7,904 nucleotides of DNA from Clostridia bacterium (GTDB lineage Bacteria > Bacillota > Clostridia > TANB77 > UBA1234): the NCBI GenBank assembly GCA_900753135.1, contig CAADXZ010000201.1, positions 1 through 7,904 on the forward strand. The letters are read 5' to 3'. The notes below the pieces were generated by a model. That model ran no database searches and was not told where the DNA came from. It saw only the letters and a program-made list of their open reading frames with translations. Of the stretch, positions 1-6,006 are shown piece by piece (the stretch's first letter is position 1; each line of letters opens with the position of its first letter). A program made the translations under genes and the position numbers.

Positions 1-1095
1 AATGGAGTAATATTTATCTGGCCACCATTCCCACATGAAGAAAAGTACTATGTGAATGAAAACGAAACAGTAGATGCAGATGTAATAGGTAGTTCAGGAG
101 AATTAGAAATAAAAGTAGCAGACAAGTTATTAAAAATAGAATCAAATGAAGAAGGAGAAATCCAAACAAAAGAAATAATATATGATGGATTAACAAGGAA
201 AGAATTTGAAGAAATAAAAGAAAAAGTAAAAGTAGGTGGCTATGTAAATTACACACCAACATCAGCAACAATACAAACAGATCCAAGCAAAACAGGATAT
301 GGAGCAAAAGAAACATTAACAACAGATACAAGTGCAAAATGGAGAATTTTAAGTATAGATAATGACACAGGAAAAATATTAATAACAACACAAGGACCAG
401 TAAACACTTTAACTTTGGTTGGTGCTACAGGATATGTTTATGGAACTGGTGAATTAAATAGGATATGTAGAAAGATATACTCAAATGCCACAAAGGGACT
501 AGTAGCAAGGAGTATGACGAGAGATGATTTAAATAAAGCTTGTAATTATACAGAGCAAAGACTTAATATTTATGTTGCTTGGTATACAAATGATACTTCG
601 GAAGAAGATTTAAAAAATGTTACTATTAATAACAAAGTGTATAGAGCATCAAGGCATTCAGCCTCTTTACAAAATGGCATACTATATCCAAGGTTTTATG
701 AGTTTGATGATAATGATGGTGTGACAATTGAAGCCAATAATATAAATGATTATAGAGAGCTAAAAAGTGAAACCAATCCTATTTTGCTTTCTGATGGGAG
801 ATACAGACAATATTCTCCTAATGAGTTAAATGCAACTGTGGGAGAAATTCTTGGTAATAGAAAAAGTTTCTTAGCAGGTAAAGTAGCTTCTTTGCCATGT
901 GCGGATCATGCACATTTTGACATGGAATGTGTAAATGGTGAAAAAATAGAATACGCATTTTTATATAATTCTGACGCAAATACTGTTGCAACAATTTCCG
1001 GACTAAGACCAGTTATAGAACTTAATATCAATCGCCTTAATATATCAGACACAACAAAAACTGGTTCAGAATCAACCCCATGGGAGATTAAATAA
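1..1095 (+). CDS. C-terminal part of a large uncharacterised surface-type protein (5' end outside window)
   Basis: The frame is open from base 1 to a TAA at 1093-1095, giving 364 residues. A GTG at 52 is in frame but has no ribosome site, and the reading before it (NGVIFIWPPFP) is equally protein-like, so I treat the gene as entering from the left. Residues 18-78 are charged and Glu/Lys-rich. Residues 79-86 (GGYVNYTP) open a module with W114 in a 'W-R-I-L' strand and end with GLRPVIEL at 334-341. From memory this 'VNYTP ... WR(I/V)L ... LRPV' pattern recurs in surface or pilin-like proteins of gut Firmicutes; function is unknown. Four cysteines (including C156 and a LPC...MEC pair near 300) could form disulfides if exported. 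No sorting motif or membrane helix lies at the C terminus, so any anchor would be upstream. Codon use changes sharply near base 408 (see findings). The gene ends at the terminator at 1106-1142. Confidence 0.75.
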   Translation, partial: NGVIFIWPPFPHEEKYYVNENETVDADVIGSSGELEIKVADKLLKIESNEEGEIQTKEIIYDGLTRKEFEEIKEKVKVGGYVNYTPTSATIQTDPSKTGYGAKETLTTDTSAKWRILSIDNDTGKILITTQGPVNTLTLVGATGYVYGTGELNRICRKIYSNATKGLVARSMTRDDLNKACNYTEQRLNIYVAWYTNDTSEEDLKNVTINNKVYRASRHSASLQNGILYPRFYEFDDNDGVTIEANNINDYRELKSETNPILLSDGRYRQYSPNELNATVGEILGNRKSFLAGKVASLPCADHAHFDMECVNGEKIEYAFLYNSDANTVATISGLRPVIELNINRLNISDTTKTGSESTPWEIK

Positions 1096-1105
1096 TACCT
1101 AAATA

Positions 1106-1142
1106 AAAAAGCTATGAAATTTTAGTTGTTTCATAGCTTTTT
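1106..1142. terminator. bidirectional intrinsic terminator between convergent genes
   Basis: A 14-bp perfect stem pairs 1106-1119 with 1129-1142 around a 9-base loop. The A-run at 1105-1110 and T-run at 1138-1142 supply a U-tract for transcripts in either direction. It starts 10 bases after the stop of the left gene and ends 3 bases from the mscL stop, so it should serve both. Confidence 0.9.
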
Positions 1143-1145
1143 ATA

Positions 1146-1658
1146 TTATTCTAATTCTGATGTGCAGTGTGGGCATCTTGTTGCATTGATGTTTATAGTA
1201 GATTTACAGTATGGACATTCTTTTTCTGTTGGTGTAGCTGGTGCCACATCTTTTTTCTTTCTAGGTGCTAATAATTTTTTGAATACTATAAATATTATTA
1301 ACGCTACTATTAAGAAGTTTATTACTGCAGTTATAAAATTACCATAAGCTAAAACTGCGGCCCCTGCTTCTTGTGCCTCTGCAAGTGTAGCATATTTTGT
1401 TCCATCTAAAGATATGAATAAGTTTGAAAAGTCTAGTCCACCAGTTATGGCTCCTATTAAAGGTGTAATTACATCTTTAACTAGAGAATTTACTATGCTA
1501 GTAAATGCAGAACCAATTATCATACCTATTGCTAAATCTACAACGTTGCCTTTCATTGCAAATTCTTTAAATTCAGTAAGAAAACCTTTTGCTTTTTCTT
1601 CAGCTTTCGATAAATCGATATCAGGATTTAACTCTTTTATGTCGTTTATTTTTTTCAT
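1146..1658 (-). CDS. mscL: large-conductance mechanosensitive channel MscL with C-terminal zinc ribbon
   Basis: This is a membrane pore that opens under high tension to release solutes on osmotic downshock. The MscL signature is clear: FKEFAMKGNVVDLAIG at about residues 30-45 starts TM1 (about 38-67), an extracellular loop follows (68-105), and TM2 is about 107-127. After a basic stretch (RKKK, 133-136) and an Ala/Pro/Thr linker come two CxxC knuckles, C148-x2-C151 and C162-x2-C165, forming a predicted zinc ribbon instead of the usual C-terminal helix. About 25 residues precede the conserved N terminus, more than in E. coli MscL. I start at ATG 1658 (170 aa): AAAGGAG lies 9 bases upstream (1674-1668). 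An in-frame ATG at 1691 would read through that site and lies upstream of the predicted transcript start. The gene is monocistronic, with its own promoter and shared terminator. Similar zinc-ribbon tails occur in other Firmicutes MscLs, so this is unusual rather than unique. Confidence 0.95.
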   Translation of the reverse strand: MKKINDIKELNPDIDLSKAEEKAKGFLTEFKEFAMKGNVVDLAIGMIIGSAFTSIVNSLVKDVITPLIGAITGGLDFSNLFISLDGTKYATLAEAQEAGAAVLAYGNFITAVINFLIVALIIFIVFKKLLAPRKKKDVAPATPTEKECPYCKSTININATRCPHCTSELE

Positions 1659-1682
1659 TTTCTCCAACTCCTTTACATAAAT

Positions 1683-1711
1683 ATGATACAAGCTTCAAAC
1701 AAATAAGTCAA
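1683..1711 (-). promoter_or_regulatory. sigma-A promoter of mscL
   Basis: Read on the minus strand: -35 TTGACT (1711-1706), a 17-base spacer, and -10 TATCAT (1688-1683). Transcription would start near 1675, placing the AAAGGAG ribosome site almost at the 5' end of the mRNA. This supports the start codon at 1658 and excludes the ATG at 1691. Confidence 0.8.
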
Positions 1712-1723
1712 GCACTTTTCTGG

Positions 1724-1753
1724 TTCGTAGAGTACATTGTGCCTCGCTACGAA
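1724..1753. repeat. inverted repeat between divergent promoters; contains copy 1 of a 21-base intergenic repeat
   Basis: TTCGTAG (1724-1730) is perfectly complementary to CTACGAA (1747-1753), with 16 bases between them. Bases 1730-1750 match 7813-7833 at 18 of 21 positions in the same orientation. The element lies just upstream of the mscL -35 box and about 70 bases upstream of the glycosyltransferase -35 box, so neither predicted mRNA includes it. It could be a protein-binding site or simply a dispersed repeat. Confidence 0.6.
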
Positions 1754-1824
1754 TTTTATTGGTTATAGGTTATATAGGCTGAATAATAGAATAAAAAACA
1801 AAAAGTTTAGTGGCAATATTTTAC

Positions 1825-1853
1825 TTGAAGTAAGCTTAAAATGATAGTAAAAT
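1825..1853 (+). promoter_or_regulatory. probable sigma-A promoter of the glycosyltransferase-gtrA unit
   Basis: -35 TTGAAG (1825-1830), a 17-base spacer, and -10 TAAAAT (1848-1853). Transcription would start near 1860, about 25 bases before the chosen ATG. Each box departs from consensus at one or two positions, but the spacing is ideal and no better candidate lies between 1692 and 1884. Confidence 0.6.
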
Positions 1854-1884
1854 AGTGCATAGTGATACGAAAGGTGGTAAAGCT

Positions 1885-2793
1885 ATGATATCTGTAGTAA
1901 TTCCTGTATACAATGAGGAAAAAGGAATAGTACATAATATAAATGAAATAATTAAGTATTTGCCTGACGATTATGAAGTAGTGTTAGTTGATGATGGTTC
2001 AAAGGATTCAAGTTGGCAAGAGATAACTAAATTGTTTAATGAAAACCCAAGAGTAGTGGGTGTTAGATTTAGTAGAAACTTTGGAAAGGAAGCTGCGGTG
2101 ATGGCTGGTGTTTCAACAGCTAAGGGAGATGCTGTGATTGTTATGGATTCAGATCTTCAACATCCACCAGAATATATTCCGGAAATGATTGAAAAGTGGC
2201 AAGAAGGTTACAAAATTGTTGAAACTGTGAAGAAAAATAGAGGTAAAGAATCTTTCTTGTATAAAATAAGTGCGGGTATTTTTTATGGAACATTAAAAAA
2301 GATGTCTGGACTAGATATGGCAAACTCCAGTGATTATAAGCTTTTAGATAGAACTGTGGTTGATAAGATAAAGGCGTTTAAAGAAGGACAACTATTCTTT
2401 AGAGGCTTAGTCGATTGGGTTGGCTATGAAAGGTACGTTTTAAGAATTGATGTTAGAGAAAGAGAAATTGGCAAGTCTAAATTCAAATTTAAATCTCTTT
2501 TTAAATTAGCTTTGAATGCAATAACATCATTTTCTTCATCTCTTTTATATATAACTGCATTTCTTGGTGGTTTGTTTTTTATAAGTGCCTTAATATTAGC
2601 TATTCAGACAATATACAATAAAGTTGTGGGAATATCTGCTAGTGGTTTTACAACAGTTATTTTGTTACAGCTTATAATTGGTTCACTTATAATGTTTTGC
2701 CTTGCTATTATTGGGATATATGTTGGAAAGATTTATGAAGAGGTAAAAAGAAGACCTCAATATATTATAAGTGAAATTAAAAGGAAGGATTAA
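1885..2793 (+). CDS. GT2 family polyprenyl-phosphate glycosyltransferase (DPM1/GtrB-like)
   Basis: Predicted to transfer a sugar from a nucleotide donor to a polyprenyl phosphate at the inner face of the membrane, supplying a lipid-linked sugar for cell-envelope decoration. The GT-A fold starts directly at MISVVIPVYNEE (residues 1-12). DDGSKD (36-41) binds nucleotide, DSDLQHPPE (88-96) holds the metal-binding DxD-type site, and REREIGKSKF (191-200) matches the conserved basic R...GxSK segment. Two C-terminal helices (about 221-241 and 256-281) are followed by GKIYEEVKRRPQYI (281-294), a typical GtrB/YkcC-type ending. At 302 aa the length is normal. I start at ATG 1885, preceded by AAAGGTGG; a GTG at 1855 would sit at the predicted transcript start and has no ribosome site. 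The gtrA-like gene follows after 12 bases. The sugar and final acceptor cannot be told from sequence. Confidence 0.93.
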   Translation: MISVVIPVYNEEKGIVHNINEIIKYLPDDYEVVLVDDGSKDSSWQEITKLFNENPRVVGVRFSRNFGKEAAVMAGVSTAKGDAVIVMDSDLQHPPEYIPEMIEKWQEGYKIVETVKKNRGKESFLYKISAGIFYGTLKKMSGLDMANSSDYKLLDRTVVDKIKAFKEGQLFFRGLVDWVGYERYVLRIDVREREIGKSKFKFKSLFKLALNAITSFSSSLLYITAFLGGLFFISALILAIQTIYNKVVGISASGFTTVILLQLIIGSLIMFCLAIIGIYVGKIYEEVKRRPQYIISEIKRKD

Positions 2794-2805
2794 GAGTGCT
2801 CTTAA
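2790..2805 (+). promoter_or_regulatory. palindrome bridging the glycosyltransferase stop and gtrA start
   Basis: TTAAGAG (2790-2796) pairs perfectly with CTCTTAA (2799-2805) around a 2-base loop. It contains the upstream TAA stop (2791-2793) and ends at the base before the gtrA ATG. The only Shine-Dalgarno-like bases for gtrA (AAGAG, 2792-2796) lie in its left arm, so the hairpin could hide them until a terminating ribosome opens it. The role is inferred; the pairing is direct. Confidence 0.45.
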
Positions 2806-3228
2806 ATGGATAAGATACTTGAAATTTTAAAAAATAAAGAAAAAATGAAACATTATATTACTTATATGTTTTTTGGTATTTTAACGACTTTCGTTGATTG
2901 GGGAGCGCTATACTTATTTAGAACATTTTTGCCAATATTGGATAAAAATATTGCAAACACAATTGCCATATTTTCTTCAATTATTTTTGCATATTTTACA
3001 AATAGAAAATATGTTTTTAAAAGTGTTGAAAAGAGTAAGATTAAGGAGTTTCTTAAATTTTTGCTTAGCCGTGGCTACACATTTCTATTTCAAGTTGTTA
3101 CATTTTGGATATTTGCAACATTGCTTAATTTGAATGAATATATTGTAAAACTTGTCATTTCAGTTGTTGTAATTGTTTTAAATTATATAATCAGTAGATT
3201 TTATGTGTTTAAAAAAACAGAAAAGTAG
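2806..3228 (+). CDS. GtrA-like family membrane protein
   Basis: A small (140 aa) integral membrane protein of the GtrA/DPMS-associated family (Pfam GtrA-like, PF04138). Four hydrophobic segments lie at about residues 18-38, 48-66, 88-108 and 112-132. Hallmarks are FTNRKYVF (64-71) after the second helix and the related NYIISRFYVF (126-135) after the fourth. GtrA proteins are thought to help move polyprenyl-linked sugars across the membrane, and the neighbouring GT2 enzyme is the usual partner, so the pair probably supplies a lipid-linked sugar for wall or teichoic acid glycosylation. No third gene for the sugar-transfer step is visible. Start ATG 2806 has only a weak ribosome site inside a palindrome, which suggests translational coupling. 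The later Met14 has no better site. No clear terminator follows; the next element is the cys operon promoter. Confidence 0.9.
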   Translation: MDKILEILKNKEKMKHYITYMFFGILTTFVDWGALYLFRTFLPILDKNIANTIAIFSSIIFAYFTNRKYVFKSVEKSKIKEFLKFLLSRGYTFLFQVVTFWIFATLLNLNEYIVKLVISVVVIVLNYIISRFYVFKKTEK

Positions 3229-3292
3229 TAATTGTAAATGGATAAAACAAGGTGGGTTTTAATATGCTTTATAGAGTAACATAATAAAGTAA

Positions 3293-3322
3293 TTGACAAA
3301 TTACCACTTTGTGGCATATAAT
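3293..3322 (+). promoter_or_regulatory. strong sigma-A promoter of the cysteine leader and operon
   Basis: Perfect consensus boxes: TTGACA (3293-3298) and TATAAT (3317-3322), with an 18-base spacer. Transcription should start near 3329-3330, about 24 bases before the leader-peptide ATG. The spacer contains CCAC-TTT-GTGG (3304-3314), a short inverted repeat that could be an operator, though 4-bp half-sites are weak evidence. A constitutively strong promoter suits control by attenuation. Confidence 0.85.
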
Positions 3323-3352
3323 GTAAAAGATATCGAAAAGGAGAAGATGTAT

Positions 3353-3394
3353 ATGAAAATGTTTTTAATCACTATTTGTTGCTGTTGTATGTAG
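3353..3394 (+). CDS. cysteine-tract leader peptide (13 aa), attenuator sensor
   Basis: A very short ORF, ATG 3353 to TAG 3392-3394, encodes MKMFLITICCCCM. The four cysteine codons TGT-TGC-TGT-TGT fill 3377-3388. AAAAGGAG (3336-3343) sits 9 bases before the ATG, an ideal ribosome site on a leader mRNA made from a consensus promoter. A second in-frame ATG (3359) is too far from that site to be preferred. Cysteine is otherwise scarce here: CysK has 2 in 321 residues and CysS has 3 in 487, so four in a row is unlikely by chance. The peptide has no expected function of its own. By analogy with trp/his leader peptides, its translation would report the level of charged tRNA-Cys. The codons just upstream (3365-3376) form one arm of the competing RNA structure. 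It lies about 145 bases before cysK. Translation is inferred, not shown. Confidence 0.85.
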   Translation: MKMFLITICCCCM

Positions 3395-3511
3395 AGTACT
3401 CGTATCTATTGTGGATGTGAGTACTGTTTCTCGTACCTGCAATAGTGATTAATAATTTTTGTTTACAAAGAATAAGCTATGTAGGTAATAAAAAATGTAC
3501 TTACATAGCTT
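3365..3511 (+). promoter_or_regulatory. cysteine-responsive transcription attenuator (four-strand leader RNA)
   Basis: Four segments can pair in two exclusive ways. Strand 1 (3365-3376, inside the leader ORF next to the Cys codons) pairs perfectly over 12 bp with 3441-3452, part of strand 2. Strand 2 (3434-3446) can instead pair with strand 3 (3476-3487) over 12 bp with one GU near its centre, one terminal GU and a bulged A3442, covering nearly the whole left arm of the terminator. Strand 3 otherwise pairs with strand 4 (3498-3509) in the terminator. Another hairpin (3395-3425: 7 Watson-Crick pairs, then 6 with GU wobbles) starts directly after the leader stop codon. Model: a ribosome stalled on the Cys codons masks strand 1, frees strand 2 for 2:3 pairing and allows cysK-cysS transcription. 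With ample Cys-tRNA, 1:2 and 3:4 form and transcription stops. No T-box or S-box motif is visible. Confidence 0.8.
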
Positions 3512-3516
3512 TTTTT
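3474..3516 (+). terminator. intrinsic terminator of the cysteine attenuator
   Basis: A 14-bp stem, with one GU pair (3484:3501), joins 3474-3487 to 3498-3511 around a 10-base A-rich loop and runs into seven T residues (3510-3516). It lies after the leader peptide and 23 bases before the cysK ATG, in the sense direction, so it would cut the operon transcript before the first enzyme gene unless its left arm is captured by strand 2. Confidence 0.9.
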
Positions 3517-3539
3517 AATAGCTTTAGGGAGGAATTTCT

Positions 3540-4505
3540 ATGAATAATGTTATTGGAAATACACCTGTGATAAAAATTTATTATAAATACAATGGAATAA
3601 AGAAGTATATATACACAAAACTTGAATACTTTAATTTGACTGGTAGCATAAAGGACAGAGTCGCCGACAGGATTTTGAGAAATGCTAAAAAGTCTGGTGA
3701 ATTAAAAGACGGTATGAAAATTGTTGAAGCAACTAGTGGCAATACTGGAATATCTGTTTCTGCTATCGGAACAAGGTTAGGACACGAAGTGTATATATTT
3801 ATGCCAGATTGGTCTAGCAAAGAACGTGTTGATTTGATGAAAAGTTATGGTGCAACTGTAATTTTAAGGTCAAAAAAAGATGGCGGATTTGTTAGATGTG
3901 TTGAAGAATCTAAGAAATTTGCCGAAGAGAATAATGCTTTTTTAGTTAATCAATTTTCAAATGTTGAAAACTTTAATGCGCATTATTATGGTACAGCTGA
4001 AGAAATCTTAAAAAATATTCATGAAAAGATTTCTGCATTTGTTTCTGGCGTTGGTACTGGTGGTACTCTTATGGGTATTGGAAAAAGGCTGAAAAAAGAG
4101 TGTGGAAATGTTGATATTATAGCTCTTGAACCAGATAAAATGCCAATAATTTCTACAGGAAAAATAATATCACAGCACAAGATTGAAGGAATTGGAGACG
4201 ATTTTGTTCCAGACCTAGTGGACAAAAGTTCAATAGATGATATAATTTTGATTAATGATGATGATGCTATAAATATGTCTAGAAGGTTATCAAAAGAGTT
4301 AGGAATTGGGGTTGGCATTTCTTCTGGTGCTAATTTAATTGCAAGTGTTTTAGCTAATGAAAGAAAGTCTTATAATGGTGTTGTTGTTACTGTATTTGCA
4401 GATGATAATAAAAAATATCTTTCGACAGAACTTTCAAATGAAATAGATAATAATACAAGTTATGAATCTAATAAAATTAAATTAATAGATTATGAAGTAA
4501 TATAA
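3540..4505 (+). CDS. cysK: PLP-dependent cysteine synthase (O-acetylserine sulfhydrylase type)
   Basis: A fold-type II PLP enzyme predicted to make L-cysteine from O-acetylserine and sulfide in the cytoplasm. Motifs in order: IGNTPV (5-10), the PLP-lysine segment NLTGSIKDR (32-40, Schiff-base K38), SGNTG (66-70), the phosphate-cup loop GVGTGGT (170-176), GIGDDFVP (217-224), GISSGAN (259-265) and KYLST near the C terminus. The length of 321 aa is slightly above typical CysK because of a tail after KYLST. Small departures from classical CysK, such as NLTGS for NPSGS and GIGDDFVP for GIGAGFVP, leave room for a sulfhydrylase using another activated serine, or a CysM or cystathionine beta-synthase-like enzyme. 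The start is supported by AGGGAGG (3526-3532), 7 bases before ATG. It is the first gene after the Cys attenuator, and cysS follows after 20 bases; both support a cysteine role. No serine acetyltransferase gene is in the window. Confidence 0.88.
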   Translation: MNNVIGNTPVIKIYYKYNGIKKYIYTKLEYFNLTGSIKDRVADRILRNAKKSGELKDGMKIVEATSGNTGISVSAIGTRLGHEVYIFMPDWSSKERVDLMKSYGATVILRSKKDGGFVRCVEESKKFAEENNAFLVNQFSNVENFNAHYYGTAEEILKNIHEKISAFVSGVGTGGTLMGIGKRLKKECGNVDIIALEPDKMPIISTGKIISQHKIEGIGDDFVPDLVDKSSIDDIILINDDDAINMSRRLSKELGIGVGISSGANLIASVLANERKSYNGVVVTVFADDNKKYLSTELSNEIDNNTSYESNKIKLIDYEVI

Positions 4506-4525
4506 AATGTATAGGAGGTTTTTAT

Positions 4526-5989
4526 ATGAAAATATATAATTCAATGACTGGTAAAAAAGAAGAATTTAAACCGTTAAATGGTAACAATGTAAATATGTAC
4601 GCTTGTGGAATTACAGTATATGACTTATCTCATATTGGTCATGCACGTCAAGCAATGGTGTATGCAATGATTACAGATTATTTGAGATATAGAGGATATA
4701 ATGTTAAATATGTGCGTAATTACACAGATGTTGATGACAAAATAATAAAGAAAGCTAATGAATATGGAAAGAATGCTCTAGATTTTTCAAGAGAACAAAT
4801 TGAGGAAAATGAAAAAGATATGGCTGGTTTACACATCACAGATGCGGATGTTAAGCCAAAAGCTTCTGAGTATATAGATAAAATAATTAACTTTGTAGCA
4901 AAGCTTATTGAAAAAGGTTATGCATACGTTACACCAAATGGAGATGTGTATTATAGAGTTAGAAACTTTAGAGAATATGGAAAACTTTCACACAGAAATG
5001 TTGATGATATGTTAAATGGTGTTAGAATTGAACTTGAAGAGGGTAAGGAAGATCCTATTGATTTTGCACTTTGGAAATCTGCTAAAGAAGGGGAAATTTC
5101 ATGGAATTCACCATGGGGAAAAGGTAGACCAGGTTGGCATATTGAGTGCTCTGTTATGGCATTAGATACTTTAGGTGAGACAATCGATATTCATGGTGGT
5201 GGTAGAGACTTGATATTTCCACATCATGAGAATGAAATTACACAAAGTGAAGCTTTGACAGGAAAGACATTTGCAGATTACTGGTCTCATTGCGGACTTA
5301 TTAAGATAAATGGCGAAAAAATGAGTAAATCTCTTGGAAACTCGCTTACAATAAGAGATGCATTAAAGATGTATAATTATGAAGTACTAAAATTTGTAAT
5401 GTTTTCAAAGCATTATTCTTCAGATATTGATATATTAGATAATGATTATACTTTGGCTGAAAGTCAAATGTATTATTTCTATAATACAATAAAGGCTATG
5501 GAAGACTTTATAAATCAGTATAATGGTGATGCTGTAGGCGAAAAGTTGGAAGATGATATTTCTTCAAAAATTAAAGAAGATTTTATCAATGTTATGGATG
5601 ATGATTTTAATACTCCAGCTGCAATAGCTAATTTACATGCTATCTTCAAATATGCTAATGGTATTTTAAAGTCGGTAAAGAAAGATAACAGACAAAAAAC
5701 AGCAAATACATTAAAGGCTATTTTAGATGAGGTAAAAGACGCATATAAAGTTATTGGTTTCTTTACACAAGAACCAGAAAAGTTTATATCTGAATTGAAG
5801 ATTAAATATTTGAATAAACTTGGAATAGAAGAGAATGAAATACTTTCTAAAATAGAAGAAAGAAAAGAAGCAAAGAAAAATAAGGACTATGAGACAGCAG
5901 ATAAAATTAGAAGTGAACTTGATGAAAAGGGAATTATTTTAAATGATACAGTTAATGGTACTGTATGGGATGTAAAAGCTTTGTATTAA
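4526..5989 (+). CDS. cysS: cysteinyl-tRNA synthetase
   Basis: A class I aminoacyl-tRNA synthetase that activates cysteine with ATP and charges tRNA-Cys. The HIGH signature is literal (S35-HIGH, 36-39), and the second ATP motif is K265-M-S-K-S269. The four zinc ligands that select the cysteine thiol are present: C27, C208, H233 and E237, each one residue lower than the E. coli positions I recall. HGGGRDLIFPHHENE (about 223-237) is the family hallmark. The C-terminal helical part (about 320-487) is the anticodon-binding region. At 487 aa it is complete. AGGAGG (4513-4518) sits 7 bases before the ATG. It follows cysK closely and has no promoter or T-box of its own in the 20-base gap, so it should be expressed from the attenuated operon. 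That would form a loop: low charging stalls the leader ribosome, raising both cysteine supply and the charging enzyme. Confidence 0.98.
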   Translation: MKIYNSMTGKKEEFKPLNGNNVNMYACGITVYDLSHIGHARQAMVYAMITDYLRYRGYNVKYVRNYTDVDDKIIKKANEYGKNALDFSREQIEENEKDMAGLHITDADVKPKASEYIDKIINFVAKLIEKGYAYVTPNGDVYYRVRNFREYGKLSHRNVDDMLNGVRIELEEGKEDPIDFALWKSAKEGEISWNSPWGKGRPGWHIECSVMALDTLGETIDIHGGGRDLIFPHHENEITQSEALTGKTFADYWSHCGLIKINGEKMSKSLGNSLTIRDALKMYNYEVLKFVMFSKHYSSDIDILDNDYTLAESQMYYFYNTIKAMEDFINQYNGDAVGEKLEDDISSKIKEDFINVMDDDFNTPAAIANLHAIFKYANGILKSVKKDNRQKTANTLKAILDEVKDAYKVIGFFTQEPEKFISELKIKYLNKLGIEENEILSKIEERKEAKKNKDYETADKIRSELDEKGIILNDTVNGTVWDVKALY

Positions 5990-6006
5990 TACGTTTGAGG
6001 TTTTAT

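Noticed and set aside
52..54. GTG as the start codon of the left-edge gene
   Set aside because: There is no Shine-Dalgarno sequence before it, and the frame stays open with protein-like sequence to base 1, so the true start is most likely outside the window.
14..391. 125-residue leucine-rich ORF on the minus strand
   Set aside because: It is a by-product of the A-ending codons of the plus-strand gene: runs of TTR/CTT Leu codons, no ribosome site, no credible protein character.
1659..1691. Longer MscL N terminus starting at ATG 1691
   Set aside because: Its codons include the AAAGGAG ribosome site as Lys-Glu, and the ATG lies upstream of the predicted transcript start.
1855..1884. GTG 1855 as start of the glycosyltransferase
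   Set aside because: It lies next to the -10 box, before the likely transcript start, and the GT2 fold begins exactly at ATG 1885.
3263..3283. Seven-codon ORF after AAGGTGGG upstream of the cys promoter
   Set aside because: It has a ribosome-like site but ends before the promoter, has no unusual codon content and no downstream structure; probably chance.
3329..3539. T-box riboswitch upstream of cysK-cysS
   Set aside because: I searched for the T-box core (AGGGTGG..ACC-type antiterminator bulge) and a long stem I; neither is present, and the Cys-codon ORF explains the region better.
5965..6006. Radical SAM protein starting at ATG 5965 inside cysS
   Set aside because: The extra 14 residues are not family-like, and the GAGG ribosome site fits ATG 6007.
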